Shown here: piece after piece, positions 1 to 11,320 of the stretch
Position numbering within the stretch: position 1 is the stretch's first letter
Layout: the number at the start of each line of letters is the position of its first letter
NCBI GenBank assembly: GCA_900095095.1
Contig: FMBT01000386.1
Span: 107,171-171,170 of the forward strand
Source of the DNA: Fragilariopsis cylindrus CCMP1102
Lineage: Eukaryota; Bacillariophyta; Bacillariophyceae; Bacillariales; Bacillariaceae
Direction: 5' to 3'
DNA length: 64,000 nt
Position numbers and translations under genes: made by a program
The notes under the pieces: model-generated
The model's input: only the letters and a program-made list of their open reading frames with translations
Databases searched by the model: none
What the model was told of the DNA's origin: nothing

Positions 1-1595
1 ATTTTTTTCATTTCCATCTGAACAACATCCCACAGAGACTTATTCCGCCACTCTAATCCTCTTGTTTTTTGTTGTGCCGGTGTCCCATCTGTTGAAGTGA
101 CCATTGAGTAATGAGAGGTGGCTCGTCGGACAGGATCTCTCATCATAACAAAAAACTTCATTTTCCAATCGAAGACACGTTTTAGACGTGGAATGACACG
201 ACGACTATCTAAGAGATAACTGGGTGAAGAATCACCCGTTTGACAAGAACCCGATTCTTAACATGATCAGTGAAAAAGAATTTTGACAGTATTCCAATTG
301 TTTACTTTTTGTTTTGATTTTTTCATCCCATCTCCAATCGAGACAATGTGTTTCACGTCGTCGTGCCTTAATGACCCATGGATGTTCATTAATGTAATGA
401 TATAGACTAGTCGTACCGGCTTTTTGTGCACCCAAAATGATATACGATGGTGTAGGACGTGATACCATATCTTTAAGCCGATCAACAGATCGTCTCGTTT
501 GGACTAATTTCTCTTTCGGTTCCAAAACGATTGGAATGAGCGGTGATGAAACTTCTGATGGTGATGATGATGATGATGATTTCCCGGCTGTATTATTATT
601 ATTATCATTGTTATTCCTATCATTATCATTATCTTGCACGATGTAATCTAAAATCAAATGAACTCGATGGTCGTTGTCACAATTACTAACGGCATGTTTG
701 GCTTGATTGTTAATTTCAAATAGTACTCCCGGTTCACAATTTATTCTTTGTAGTAAATGTGTTGCTGGACCGCATTGGAAACTATCTTTGATGGGTCTTG
801 TACTAAAACAGGAACATGAACCCGGTGTGTCGTCTTCACCCATTCACCAGTATCATGATGGACAGGAATAGTCGAACCTGGTGGAAGACTTGCTAACAAG
901 GCACGGACCAACAATCCCTTTGAATTACTTCCGGGTGGAGGAAAAATTACATCCACTATAGGTTGTATCGCATCTTCAAATTCTTTCCACCATGGAAATT
1001 GATATACCTTGGTTAGAAAATCATCAGAGAAAATTAATACGATCTTTCCTATCCCCCATGCGTCGTGTGAGGGTCGTGATAGTGTACATTGGTATTGGCA
1101 GCATTCCGTGGATCCCAATAATTTGTCGGTGACAATACCGGCATAGTATTATTATTTCATCATCGTTACTATTATCATTATGATTTTCGTCGTCGTGTCG
1201 GCTTTATAATTCATATAGTTCAAATCATATCCCTCACGGACCATATTTTGTAATTTTGATATATCTACATTTTGACCTCGTGTCGACCAACATATTGGTT
1301 GAGCAATGATGGTTGGGACTTCATCGGTTGTTGTGATTCTGAATCAGAATCAGAATCTGTCGACTCTCTTTCTATCTTTTTTTCATCGTTTCCGTTATCA
1401 TTATTATCATATCATTATCGTTATCGTTATTATAGAAAGAAAATGGATAGGTAGGTTGAGTTTTATCTTGCAATGAAATTTCACCCAACTGATTATGCGG
1501 GGCACAAGGCTTCAGTGGAAAGCCATCATAGCCTTCAATTATTTGATGGCTACTTGGTGTTGGCGGTCGATTTCTTCTTTCGACGTAGGTGCCAT
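1..1595 (-). CDS. Asp/Asn beta-hydroxylase-sulfotransferase fusion protein (3' end outside window, frame-broken)
   Basis: Read leftwards, the best start is ATGGCACCT at 1595-1593. A low-complexity N-terminal part is followed by an aspartyl/asparaginyl beta-hydroxylase fold (about 1130-640): PGSTIPVHHDTGEW, THRVHVPV, FEINNQAKHAVSN and HRVHLILDY carry the expected HxD and distal His of an Fe(II)/2-oxoglutarate enzyme. After an Asn/Ser linker comes a PAPS-dependent sulfotransferase: the 5'-phosphosulfate loop ILGAQKAGTTSLYHY (about 440-395), GDSSPSYLL (about 230-205), and the 3'-phosphate motif RDPVRRATSHY (about 130-95). The gene runs off the left edge. It is split into several frames; each break (near 1542, 1055, 787, 275, 245) fits one missing base, so I treat it as one gene rather than several. 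Seen: both domains in one collinear reading. Inferred: one bifunctional polypeptide. The substrate is unknown. A true pseudogene remains possible. Confidence 0.75.
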
Positions 1596-1898
1596 CTTGA
1601 TTTGCCGGGTTTTCGATATTACTTGTCTGGAGTTAGCTTATTAAGAAGTAAAATGGACAGTCAAAGGGGAAAGAGGAGAACAAACAACAACATGAACAGA
1701 AAGACAAGACGAGTGAATTGTGAGACAAAAAAATGAAAAATAAATGGAAGAAATTTAGTCACGGATTGATGAACAAGGACTGAAACTGCCACCGCCATTC
1801 CTTCCTATTATATTTTAAAAATACATGATTTTTAAAATTCATTAATTTTGATCATCGTTTGTTGTCAAGAACAAAAAGATTAAGCGCCAAGCTTGTTA
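1596..1898. promoter_or_regulatory. Divergent intergenic promoter region
   Basis: This AT-rich spacer lies between the leftward hydroxylase-sulfotransferase and the rightward ZNHIT3-like gene, so both 5' regions must lie here. I see no recognisable factor site beyond A/T runs around 1810-1850. Confidence 0.4.
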
Positions 1899-3224
1899 AT
1901 GATGATGGAAAATGGCATCAATCAAACCACCAGTGCTACTACGTGTACTACTGCTATGAATCCACTGTCGTCATCGTCATTGCCATTGCCATTGCCATCG
2001 CCATCATCAATAACGGCACCATCACGATCCGAGCAACATAACTCGAACTCGAACTCGAACTCGAACTTGAACTTGAATTTGAACTCTCAAAATGGAGAAA
2101 GCAGTCAGAAGAATGATTCCGAGCGAGAAAAAGTAGCAAAACAGGATGAAGATCACGCTGATTGTAACACTAAAACCGGTATTAATAATAATGACATTAA
2201 TATTAAAGATGATGAAAACAACAGCAGCAAAGGTCCACCTAATCCACACGGATCTCGTCATCAAAACAATAGCAACAACAACAAGCGTCGACGAGGACGG
2301 AAGCAACCAACATCTGTCAAGGTGATAACGCCGGTAGAAGGATGCAGTGTATGCAAGATTGTTCAAGAAGATAATGGACCTCCCAAATACAAGTGTCCTA
2401 AATGTCGTGCATCCTACTGTAGTGTAGTCTGTTGTCGACAACATAAGACTGTCTGTCCAGGGAAAGGTGGCGGACAGACAGCTGCAGCAACAACGACGGC
2501 AACAATACTGGGTGCAACCACAGTAGCAGCTAACAATAGTAATTATACAATAGTCAACAACAACACCATCAAGCATGGTAACGATAACGACGATAGCGAT
2601 TCAGAAGAAGAAGAAGATGATGATGATGATGATGATGGTGATTCCTTAGAAGAAGGGTTTAAGATAACGGAAGACATGAAGAACGCATTACGAAAATCGA
2701 CTTGGTTACGAAATGAATTACAAGATGGTGGCCTTCGAGATATGATTTCATCTGTAGTTCGGTCTGGAAAGAAATTTAAAAAATCACAAAACAATAATAA
2801 TAAGAGGAAAAAGAATCATAAATTTAGTAACAATCATCGAAAACAACAACAACAACAACATCGTCCTCACCCACACGACGAGCTTGCGGCTAAACGACAA
2901 GACAATCAAAATTTTGATGTCTTTGTTGATAAGTTATTAGTATTAGGAGATGTTTTAGAACGACGTCAAGGAGATATAATAATAAGAGAAGATGGTAGTA
3001 CCGGTGGTGTTGGTGGTGGTGGTGGTATTAAAGGAACAGATATTCCTCCTCGTAGAAATGAAGAAGAATTAGAAGAATGGTTAAAACGAAAATGGGTTCA
3101 TGGTGATCCACCACAAGACTTAACGTTAAAGCCCAGACCACGAAAGTTGAAAGTTATCCCTAAATTTGAACCAGTTGATGTATCATCATCATCAGAAGAA
3201 GAAGACGAAGATATGAATGAATGA
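1899..3224 (+). CDS. ZNHIT3: ZNHIT3-like HIT-type zinc finger protein
   Basis: Single uninterrupted ORF of about 441 codons; the first ATG of an ATGATGATG run at 1899 is taken as start. The N-terminal 140 residues are low-complexity Ser/Asn. The HIT zinc finger lies near residues 149-188: CSVC, YKCPKC, YCSVVC and HKTVC give the paired CxxC ligands and the His/Cys end. After an acidic stretch, a segment (KNALRKSTWLRNEL, then LRDMISSVV) and a later FVDKLL helix match the C-terminal domain of ZNHIT3/Hit1, which stabilises NUFIP/Rsa1 during box C/D snoRNP assembly in the nucleus. The protein is much longer than the roughly 155-residue animal form because of inserted Asn, Lys/Asn, Gln and Asp/Glu tracts. 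The stop lies in a tandem AATG repeat; a slip there would open an acidic extension to about 3345. The family call is firm; the snoRNP role is inferred from family. Confidence 0.8.
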   Translation: MMMENGINQTTSATTCTTAMNPLSSSSLPLPLPSPSSITAPSRSEQHNSNSNSNSNLNLNLNSQNGESSQKNDSEREKVAKQDEDHADCNTKTGINNNDINIKDDENNSSKGPPNPHGSRHQNNSNNNKRRRGRKQPTSVKVITPVEGCSVCKIVQEDNGPPKYKCPKCRASYCSVVCCRQHKTVCPGKGGGQTAAATTTATILGATTVAANNSNYTIVNNNTIKHGNDNDDSDSEEEEDDDDDDDGDSLEEGFKITEDMKNALRKSTWLRNELQDGGLRDMISSVVRSGKKFKKSQNNNNKRKKNHKFSNNHRKQQQQQHRPHPHDELAAKRQDNQNFDVFVDKLLVLGDVLERRQGDIIIREDGSTGGVGGGGGIKGTDIPPRRNEEELEEWLKRKWVHGDPPQDLTLKPRPRKLKVIPKFEPVDVSSSSEEEDEDMNE

Positions 3225-4168
3225 ATCACAGGACCTGAAAGATGATGATGATGATGATGATGACGACATTGATAATAAGAGTAACAACGATGATGATGAT
3301 GATGATGATGAAGAAAAATTGTCGTCAGAATGTGATGATAGCTAGTGAATGAAGATTACTTTTACGAAAAATAAACTCTTGTCATCCTGGATAGATAATA
3401 TGTTACTACCATAATAATGCTTTACTACTTTATGTAATCTTAGTTTTCATATACAAGTATAGTAAAGAATGTGAAATATTCCTCAATAGTGAGAAAACAA
3501 AAACAATTATTCAATATTCCATATTCACAACGTTAGTTAGTCGCCGTATCAAGGTAAATAAGCAGTAAAACGTACATTTATTTCAATCCATCCCATCTTC
3601 TAATATTTCCATGCTCAACTTGAATGAATCATATCGCTGTATTGTGATTTTGTTAATACTACTAGTACCGTAGTAGAACATTTTATATATTACTGTATTA
3701 CGTAGTATCATACTATATCACCCCTAGGATAGTAGCTAGGTACAGTATGTTACGCTGTAGTTAGTTTCGCGCAATAAAACAATTGCTCGTGCAAAGGTCG
3801 CGAAGAATTCTGACACCCTTCTCGCAGTTTACCTACTACCGGTACATAAGGAGGATACATTGAATTTTATTTTCGCAAGAACAATATACGAAGATGTACG
3901 TACTTATACGGTCCTCATTGAGATTGCAATCGATCTGTCAATATTCTCATCATGGAATACCGGCATTTCGATACAGGCAGTACCAGAAGATAATGCTTTT
4001 TTCTTAAGCATTCGAATGCTTCTTGATGATTCATTCGATTGATTGATTCACTTTCTTCTTTGGCGACGAACTCTTTCTTTATCATAATAATATATCATCT
4101 TTGTTTTAAGTTGTTTCTACATCGCTCGATTAATTGGACTTGTATCATAAATCATAACAACATACATC
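3225..4168. other. Intergenic: acidic-repeat tail and AT-rich spacer
   Basis: The first 120 bases hold two GAT/GAC trinucleotide tracts (about 3241-3270 and 3290-3312) that stay open in the +1 frame relative to the ZNHIT3 stop and end at TAG near 3345. The remainder, with several short GTA/TAC-rich runs (3640-3770), shows no convincing coding sequence. It should contain the 3' end of the ZNHIT3-like gene and the 5' region of the next one. Confidence 0.4.
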
Positions 4169-4546
4169 ATGACACATTGCGGAATCAATCGAATGATGAT
4201 GAAGCGTTGCTTAGCAATGCAAACTACGAGGAGTTTCTCTAGCACTGGAACGGCAGCTACCTCTCCCTTCAAGGCGGCCGTAGCGAATGCGGCCGCAGCG
4301 AATTCGGATATAAATGTGAATACGAAGTCAACGCTGGCTGGTCGAATAGGATCGGATCTGATATCATTATCAGAATCTGATGGTGTTGGACAGCATCAGC
4401 AAACGGATTACTACCAGGAAGGGATGTCCTCCTTTGAAAGTTCATTAAATCAAGTCCTTCGTTTAGAACTTGATTCTCCTACAGTTACACATACAAGTCA
4501 TCATCATTCATTGGAAACTTGTGTAAGAGATTTCTTTCGAGTTTAA
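4169..4546 (+). CDS. Small hypothetical protein with mitochondrial-type leader
   Basis: Short ORF of 125 codons. The N-terminus is basic and Ser/Thr-rich with few acidic residues (MMMKRCLAMQTTRSFSSTGT), which resembles a mitochondrial presequence; in-frame Met codons at 4169 and about 4193-4199 are alternative starts. The rest is Ala/Asn-rich and then Ser/Thr/His-rich, with one predicted helix around SFESSLNQVLRLEL. I recognise no domain. It lies alone between the ZNHIT3-like gene and the 3' end of the convergent ubiquitin-like gene. Mitochondrial location is inferred from composition only. It could also be the first exon of a larger gene, or not a gene at all. Confidence 0.4.
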   Translation: MTHCGINRMMMKRCLAMQTTRSFSSTGTAATSPFKAAVANAAAANSDINVNTKSTLAGRIGSDLISLSESDGVGQHQQTDYYQEGMSSFESSLNQVLRLELDSPTVTHTSHHHSLETCVRDFFRV

Positions 4547-4977
4547 ATTATACTATACGCATAGCACGCTACGCTACGCCTGCAGCAAGTTCCAAATCCG
4601 ACAAAGTTCCACTACATATACTATATACTCTACCCATCCATTTTTACATTTTTGATCCACACATGCATACGCATATACAACAATTTATAATCCCCCATAC
4701 ATTCATAATAATGCTCCATTTCATAATTATTATATAATATCCTAATTTTCCGTGCATTCTTTCTTTCTTCAATCTTGCATTTAGTACTTACAAGAATAGA
4801 ATAAATCATTTCGCCCATTAGCCGACATAATTTCAATCGCAACATTTAACATTTCCTTTTTCAAGGAGACTAGGAAAAACAGTTTTCAGTATGCGGGTAG
4901 TAGTAATATGGCGTCTATTTTAAAGTTGAGCTAATTTGGTATTACATAATAAAGTAATGATTAAGCTAACTTGTCAT
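4547..4977. other. Convergent intergenic spacer
   Basis: AT-rich 430-bp region between two converging genes, presumably their 3' UTRs and polyadenylation signals. I see no gene in it. Confidence 0.4.
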
Positions 4978-6720
4978 TCATTCATCCTCATCATAGTCAT
5001 CTTCGTCGTCATACTCATCTTCTACGTCAGTCATATCATCGTCGCTGTCTACGTCCGTTTCTTCGTCTGATGATTCCTCTTCTTCCTCGGTTATCGTTGA
5101 TGTTGTTCTCTTCGTCGATTTTTCAACCAAACCTAGATTCTTTAAGATACTGTTAGCTCCATCCTCACCGTATAATGCAACACACGAGTTTCTGAAATTT
5201 ACACTCAGTATTGCCTGCTGTGGTGCCGGTAGAAAACTTAACAGGATCGATGGTGGATTGGATAACATGTAAAAAATAACTTTAAACCACATTTTAACTG
5301 GTCGTGCCTGTAGGGCGAAAGAAAGTGGTGCAAACCACATAAGACTACCACTATTTTTACCACCAAAATAACCAAAAAATAAACATACCATAAAATTCTT
5401 TATGGCATCATTCCAATTCTTTTTTGTTTTAGGGGCGAGGCGTTTGAGTTGGTAGTTTGTGGGATTTGGAGAACACAAAAGAAGAAAAAACGATAGGGTA
5501 AGATTGTTTAGATAAATAATAGTATTCTCAAAATCGACTGTTAGATTATGGATTATCCTTCAACCAGAGAGGAGAGACAGAGAGAGGACGAAATATGGAG
5601 GTACGTACCACATTTAAATTAGTTTGAAGAGTCGTCCTAAACTGAGTCGTAACACCTCCCTTACCACTACGGTAACGTTCTCCTCGCCATTCATCCTTAT
5701 TATCATTAAGACTTTTTTGAGTTCGAACTTCCATAAGTTTCTCCCACAAATCTGTTGGTGTTTGAGCGTTTAGTTGATCTCGTAGTTCCTTCGCCTGTGC
5801 TACTAACTCTAATCGTGTATATGGAGATAATGGTGTATTCGGATCGGCTAATAGATGCGCATTCCGTGACATCGCTACTTGATTTAGATAATAGGCATCA
5901 ACTAACTCGGTTGTTGATAACGAGTCGGCGTCGGCTGCCGCAGAATTTGTCATAAAGTTATTACCATCATCAACGTCGTCACTGTAAAACATAAGTTTAG
6001 GTCCTAGCTCCGTCATGAATTTCGGATCGACAGGTGGGACGATATTAAGGGTCAATTTACGGTTAGGTTCATTGGTCTCATCATCGTCATCGTCATCATC
6101 ATCGTCATCATCCTTCATCTTCATCCTCAAATAATTCTTCCACTAGTGTTTCATCATCCAGAAGACGACCCTCGTATACGAGTCCCATTGACAGAATAGG
6201 AGGTCGTCCAGGAAGTTGTTTGGACAGTGACTTCTTAAGATCTGCGATTGTTTTAGTACGTTTAGATTTCAAATCGACTGAATGATCTATAACAGAATTT
6301 CCCCAATTGGTTGAAATAAATAACTGAACAGGTCCCATTGATGCGATAGAGGGTGGATTATTTTCTGATGTTGTCGTCGCCGTCGTTGACTCTTCGTCTT
6401 TGTCATTGTTAGAATCTAACTCTCCCTCCCCCTCGTCATCATCGTCCTCGTCATCTTCTTCTTCTCCTATTCCTCTACTGTTGTGCTACCCCCTCTTAGA
6501 GAAGTGAGTACCATATTTTTGCTTCTATGTTGTAAAAATCTAGTGAATGCATATCAGATATCCTCTTTCCAAAGACAGTTGTCGTCGTCGTCGTTGTTGT
6601 TGTCGTACGAGGTGACCAAAACGGCGCCGCCGCCATGCTCCCCCCAACGATGAATGATGATATTGATATTGCTATCAGGCATACAGGTAAATATGAAACA
6701 ACCATCGTCGCTATAGTCAT
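4978..6720 (-). CDS. Ubiquitin-like-domain membrane protein (one intron, frame-broken)
   Basis: Start ATG at 6720. The N-terminus has a hydrophobic signal/anchor (MVVSYLPVCLIAISISSFIV) and then a Thr-rich linker and a long Asp/Glu tract. A ubiquitin-like fold follows (about 6340-6120): VQLFIST, KTIADLKKSL, YEGRLLDDETLVEEL. A helical middle follows, then a C-terminal part with hydrophobic helices (FMVCLFFGYFGG; WFKVIFYMLSN) and a final acidic tail. The intron is 5608-5419, from a GTACGT donor to an AAAAAAG acceptor. Exons total 1553 nt; adding four missing bases (about 6497, 6470 and two near 6120) gives 519 codons exactly. The layout (ubiquitin-like domain plus membrane segments) recalls ER proteins such as HERP or TMUB, but I cannot assign orthology. 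Membrane location is inferred from hydrophobicity. Confidence 0.6.
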
Positions 6721-7485
6721 TTTCGGTCTCTCTTTACTTTCACAATCTCTGGCGGGTTCTATTGTGTTGGTGATGTTAATGTCAATGTCGTCGTGTTGCT
6801 CAATGTTGCTTTCTAGACGTTTTGAATTTTGATGTCGTTGCTACATTACTGTTGTTGTTGCGCTTTTTAGATTTTCTCTTTCTTTATTGCTTTTAAATTC
6901 TCAAAATTTAGCACGTTCCACTTGGAGCTACTTGACGGTTCGCGAACAGTCCGCAAAATACAAGTTTGAAGCGCCCTTATCGGAGGAAAACACGTGACAA
7001 AATCAACTTTTTCGTCGAGACAACTTTGTGCGCGGAGTATCACAAATCGAAATCAGTCCACCTAATCGCTTCTCTTCGCGATTTGGTTTCCCTTTGACTT
7101 TTCGCCGTTGGACCCGTGGTATTTATACGGTATTTTAGTGAAACTTCATCCGCCGTGCGAATTTGTTCTTTCACCCGGGCCGTACGTTTTCAAATGCAGT
7201 ACGCGTAGTAAATAATACACGTGGTAAAATGAAAATGTCTGGATCGGAGCGAAAACCGCCTGCTAAAACTCTAAGAAGGATTAATAAGGTGATAGGTAGT
7301 GTGACAACTTCTAGATCTTCGCCTGTTCCGCACTGCCGAAAATCTAAGATCTTAACTTGTAACTTTTTTCTTGAAGTACTGTAGACACCGGTCCTCTTGT
7401 CAACTCTCACATAAAATAATATTACAAGAAATATTACAAGAAGAAGAAAAGCAATCACTGCATCTACCGATTTAATCTACAAAAG
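6721..7485. promoter_or_regulatory. Divergent promoter region of the UBL-protein and H+-ATPase genes
   Basis: 765-bp spacer between two divergent genes. It contains a GC-richer patch (about 6930-7120) and a short leftward-open frame (7171-7458) that looks fortuitous. The 5' leaders of both genes must lie here; I cannot identify specific factor sites. Confidence 0.4.
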
Positions 7486-10400
7486 ATGACGGACGCCGTT
7501 GCAGTTGAAGAGTCTGCCGTTCTAGCAACCAACATCGATGTTGGATTGACGGCAAGCGAGGTTGAATCGCTACGTGAAAAATGGGGATGGAATGAGATTC
7601 CTACACCCACAATTCCGACCTACATTCTCTTCCTACGTCAGTTCACAGGATTCTTATCAATCATCATCATGATTGCTGCTATTGTAGCAATTGCCGTCGT
7701 TGATTATCCGGATTTTATTGTCATTGTCTGCATGCTTATCGTTAATGGTACGTACCGTATAATATATATTATATTATAATATATATAATATAATATCGTC
7801 GATGAGTCAATTTACCGTGCGAACGTCGTTATCGTCTTTCGTGATTATTCTACTTTATTGATCACTATTATTAATTAACTTACGCACACAATTCATTGCT
7901 TCTATTGTTTATAGCCTCTCTTGGTTTTCACGAAGATTACAAGTGCAAGAAGAGTTTGGATGAACTCAGCGCCTCTTTAGAGAGCGAAATCGCTATTCGT
8001 CGCGAAGGTAAAACGGAAGCACTCCCAACAAAGGAATGTTTACCAGGTGATATCGTTCTATTGGTTGGTGGAACTATTCTCCCTGCTGATATCAAATGGG
8101 TCAGGGGTGACAAAATGTCTATCGATACTGCTGCCCTGACTGGCGAGCCCATCCCCCGAAAGTATCCAGGTGAACACGGCGATGTCATGTTGTCCGGTTG
8201 TACCGTTCAATCTGGAGAGTGCTATGGAATGGTCGTAAATACCGGTATCAACACGGAAATTGGTCAAGCTCAGGCTGATGTGTTGGCCGATAAATCTACC
8301 AATACTATTTCCGTCTTCGAATATAAGATTCTAACCATCGTGAAGATTTTTGTCGCAGCCAGTCTCTCATTGGTTCTTGCTGTTCTTTTGGTGAAGGGTT
8401 TCGTCTTTGGTGGTTTTCACCCAACGCCAGGATCTGCTGGTGCAGAGATGCAACCAGGCTCTTATTTGACAAAATCAGTTCAGAATACGATTCTTGCGGC
8501 TCTCTCTATTTTAATTGCCTCTATCCCAATTGCATTACCACTCGTCTTGCAGGTGAATCTTGCTTTGGGAGCCGCTTTCTTGGCAAAGGAACACAGTGCT
8601 ATTGTTACCAGTATTCCTGCCCTTCAGGATATTGCCAGTATGAGTATGCTTTGTAGTGACAAGACAGGAACGTTAACAACGGCCAAAATGACCGTGATCA
8701 ATGATCGTTGTGTACCTATTGGTGATTTTACTTCTGACGATGTCATTCGTTATGCAATGCTTTGTTCGAATGCTGACAAGAAGGATGATCCTATCGACAA
8801 GGCTGTTTTGGAGGCCTACAGTAGATCTGAGACGTCCAAATCGGATGGAGGATACAAGCAAACTGAAATTATTGGTTTCAACCCAACAGTGAAACGTGTT
8901 GTTGCCTTCGTTGACTTCAAGGGCAAAGTCATAACTGTTGCCAAGGGATTGCCCGCCAAGATCATCGACACAGCAGCTGGTAGTGTGGACGACCATGAAT
9001 GTCAATGGAAAGTAGTAGGAGCTGATGATCCGAAATTTGTTGAACATATCACTTCAGAAGACTTTGAATTATCCTCAGCTGGTTACAAGACTATTGCCAT
9101 CGCTATGTGTGAAGGAGATGGCCGCAAATCTGATCATGGTGAATGGAATTTGTCGGTCTTATGCCTATGCTCGACCCACCTCGTGAAGATACTCCAGCTA
9201 CCATTGCGTCTTTGCATCATGCAAATATCTCCGTGAAAATGATTACAGGTGATCACGTCAACGTTGGTAAAGAAACTTGCCGTTTGATTGGTCTCGGAAC
9301 CGACCTTCATGCTGGTGAGGAAATCCGTAATGCCGAAAACCCTGAGGCCAGGAATGAAATGATCTGGGCTGCTGACGGTTTTGGTGCGGTTTTGCCTAGT
9401 GATAAGCGTGAAGTTGTCTTGACACTCAGAAACGTGTTTGGTTTGGTAACTGGAATGACCGGAGATGGTGTCAACGATGCCCCTGCCCTTTCTGCTGCCC
9501 AAGTCGGTATTGCCGTAGAGGGAGCCACAGATGCCGCACGTAATGCTGCCGATCTCATCCTTACTGAACCTGGTCTACGACCTATCTATGGTGCAGTTCT
9601 CGAGTCTCGCCGTATTTTTGCCCGTATCAAGTCCTATGTGGTGTACAGGATGGCAGCATCTGCTATTCTGGTATTGGTCCTGTCCATTATTTGTTTCGCT
9701 GGTCAAGGTTGTACTGTTGAATCCATCCTGGTCATTATATTGGCTCTCCTCAACGACATTTCTATGCTTCCCGTTGCCTACGATAATGCCGATGCCACTG
9801 CGAAACCTCAGCTTCCCAATACGACCAAGCTGATTCTTGTATCACTATACTATGGACTTATTCATTCCGTTTTGGCTTTGATTTTCCTCTTTCTAATCGG
9901 TAATAGTCCAACAAATAATGGTCTCACGAGTAATGTTGATTTTGCTGCATGCGCTGAAGGCGACCGAAAAACAAGTGGATTTATTTGGTTGCATCTTGTA
10001 ATTGTAACGGAATTGGCTATCTTTTCGGTTCGTGCTCCGTCTTTCTTCTTCTTGTCGATGCCAAATCTCATGTTAGTAGTCTCTGTCTTCGCAACTTGCA
10101 TTGGAGCTAGTATCTATGCGGTCTTCGGGAGTGGCATTACTGGATGGGCTGTTCTATGGATCTGGGTTTTTAACCTTGTTTCTTTCGTTGTTGTCGACGC
10201 GGGCAAGATTTATTTCCGCAGAATTATTGGTGATGCCCCCGGTGACATCATTGTAAGCGATGAGCTTATTGAAGTTCAAAAGAAGAATGAAGTTGAACTC
10301 CACCAAGAGAAAAAGGAGCGTTACAGTATCCATAGAGAAGCCGTCATGGATCCTGCCGATTTCGAACGTCCTGTGGTTGAAGTTGGTGGCTTATTCAACG

Positions 10401-10519
10401 TTCGCAACTATGACGGAGGTATCAGGAGTACACAGCCTGGTGCCAGGATGTCGTCCATGCGTGGAGCATCAACACCACGTCGTTACAAGACCGTTTCAGC
10501 TCCTGAATTGAATTGGTAA
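7486..10519 (+). CDS. P-type plasma-membrane H+-ATPase (P3A-like), one intron, one frame break
   Basis: Exon 1 is 7486-7747 and exon 2 is 7915-10519; the intron 7748-7914 has a GTACGT donor and TTTATAG acceptor. Adding one base gives 956 codons, a normal size for an H+-ATPase. Seen: N-terminal cation-ATPase region, first membrane helices (ILFLRQFTGFLSIIIMIAAI), actuator loop LTGEPIPRKYPGE, phosphorylation motif CSDKTGTLT (about 8655), hinge MTGDGVNDAPALS (about 9460), and M6 segment ALLNDISMLPVAYDN with the Asp expected for proton coupling. The gene pumps H+ out of the cell (or into a vacuole) using ATP. The actuator has TGEP where plant and yeast pumps have TGES. The C-terminus lacks an obvious plant-type autoinhibitory tail. 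The frame breaks near 9145, where EWEFVGL would be read if GG were GGG. The family call is firm; ion specificity is inferred. Confidence 0.9.
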
Positions 10520-11320
10520 AACAATTTGAACTACGTTCTCATCGTCGTGTTATGAGAACTGGTCCCCTAAAAAAATATGTGTGCATCAAAAAAAAAATTG
10601 TAATGGTAGTGACAAGAGCTATTTATTAGTTACAAAATATTGTATCTAAAAATAGATAAATAAGATCTTCCATTTAGTGTTGAAATTCATAACTTACCTT
10701 TGATCAACTATTTTCTATCTTATATAGAGAATACTCTCAAACTGTTAGGAAGCATGCAAACTTAAAAATGTCTTCCAATTTCGTGTGTATTGAGTATCAT
10801 TTTCTACTCCAACAAAAGATACAGAGGATGAAAATTGTCACATGATGATTATAATATGATGAATAGGATCTTTTCTATATTACATGATAAAATGCAGGAC
10901 AAATAATGGCCATGGTCAACTACAGCATCATACAGTAGGCACTACCAATACTAGAGACAGATAACAGTGTTATATTAAGAAGAAAAAACAAAATAGCGGA
11001 TAAAAGAAACTTTATTTTTGGTACACCAATCTTGCAATCGGGGGAGCGAGATAGGATTTTTATTTTATTTTATTTTCCCCTCCATTAATTGAATCTGTTC
11101 ATCACTTTCCTCTGATTCGATAATTTCTTCGTCATTCACACAAGAACGATGATGACGATGATGACGACGATGATGACGATGGTGGTTTCATACTTCTGTA
11201 GTACTGTACGTAACATTGCTTAACATCGAGCCATCGTATAACGAATGGGAACATTATCCAGATAGTCCTACAGCATCAACGCGACAAACCCACAACCAGA
11301 TCAGAACATATCTTGAAACC
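10520..11320. other. Intergenic region between H+-ATPase and SDR genes
   Basis: AT-rich, with homopolymers near 10568-10600, a TTTTA repeat at about 11060-11080 and a GATGACGAT-type tract at 11150-11185. No coding sequence is recognised. It holds the ATPase 3' UTR and the SDR promoter/leader. Confidence 0.4.

Noticed and set aside
2022-2794. Long leftward open frames (184 and 83 codons) opposite the ZNHIT3-like gene
   Set aside because: Ser/Val/Cys-rich translation of the antisense of repetitive codons; the forward strand has a recognisable zinc finger.
7748-7914. AT-rich inverted repeats in the ATPase intron
   Set aside because: Low-complexity TA repeats (about 7760-7795) form hairpins by chance; splice sites fit an ordinary intron.
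8990-9250. A second intron in the H+-ATPase at the 9145 frame break
   Set aside because: Similarity is continuous across the break and one added G restores it; no room for GT-AG.
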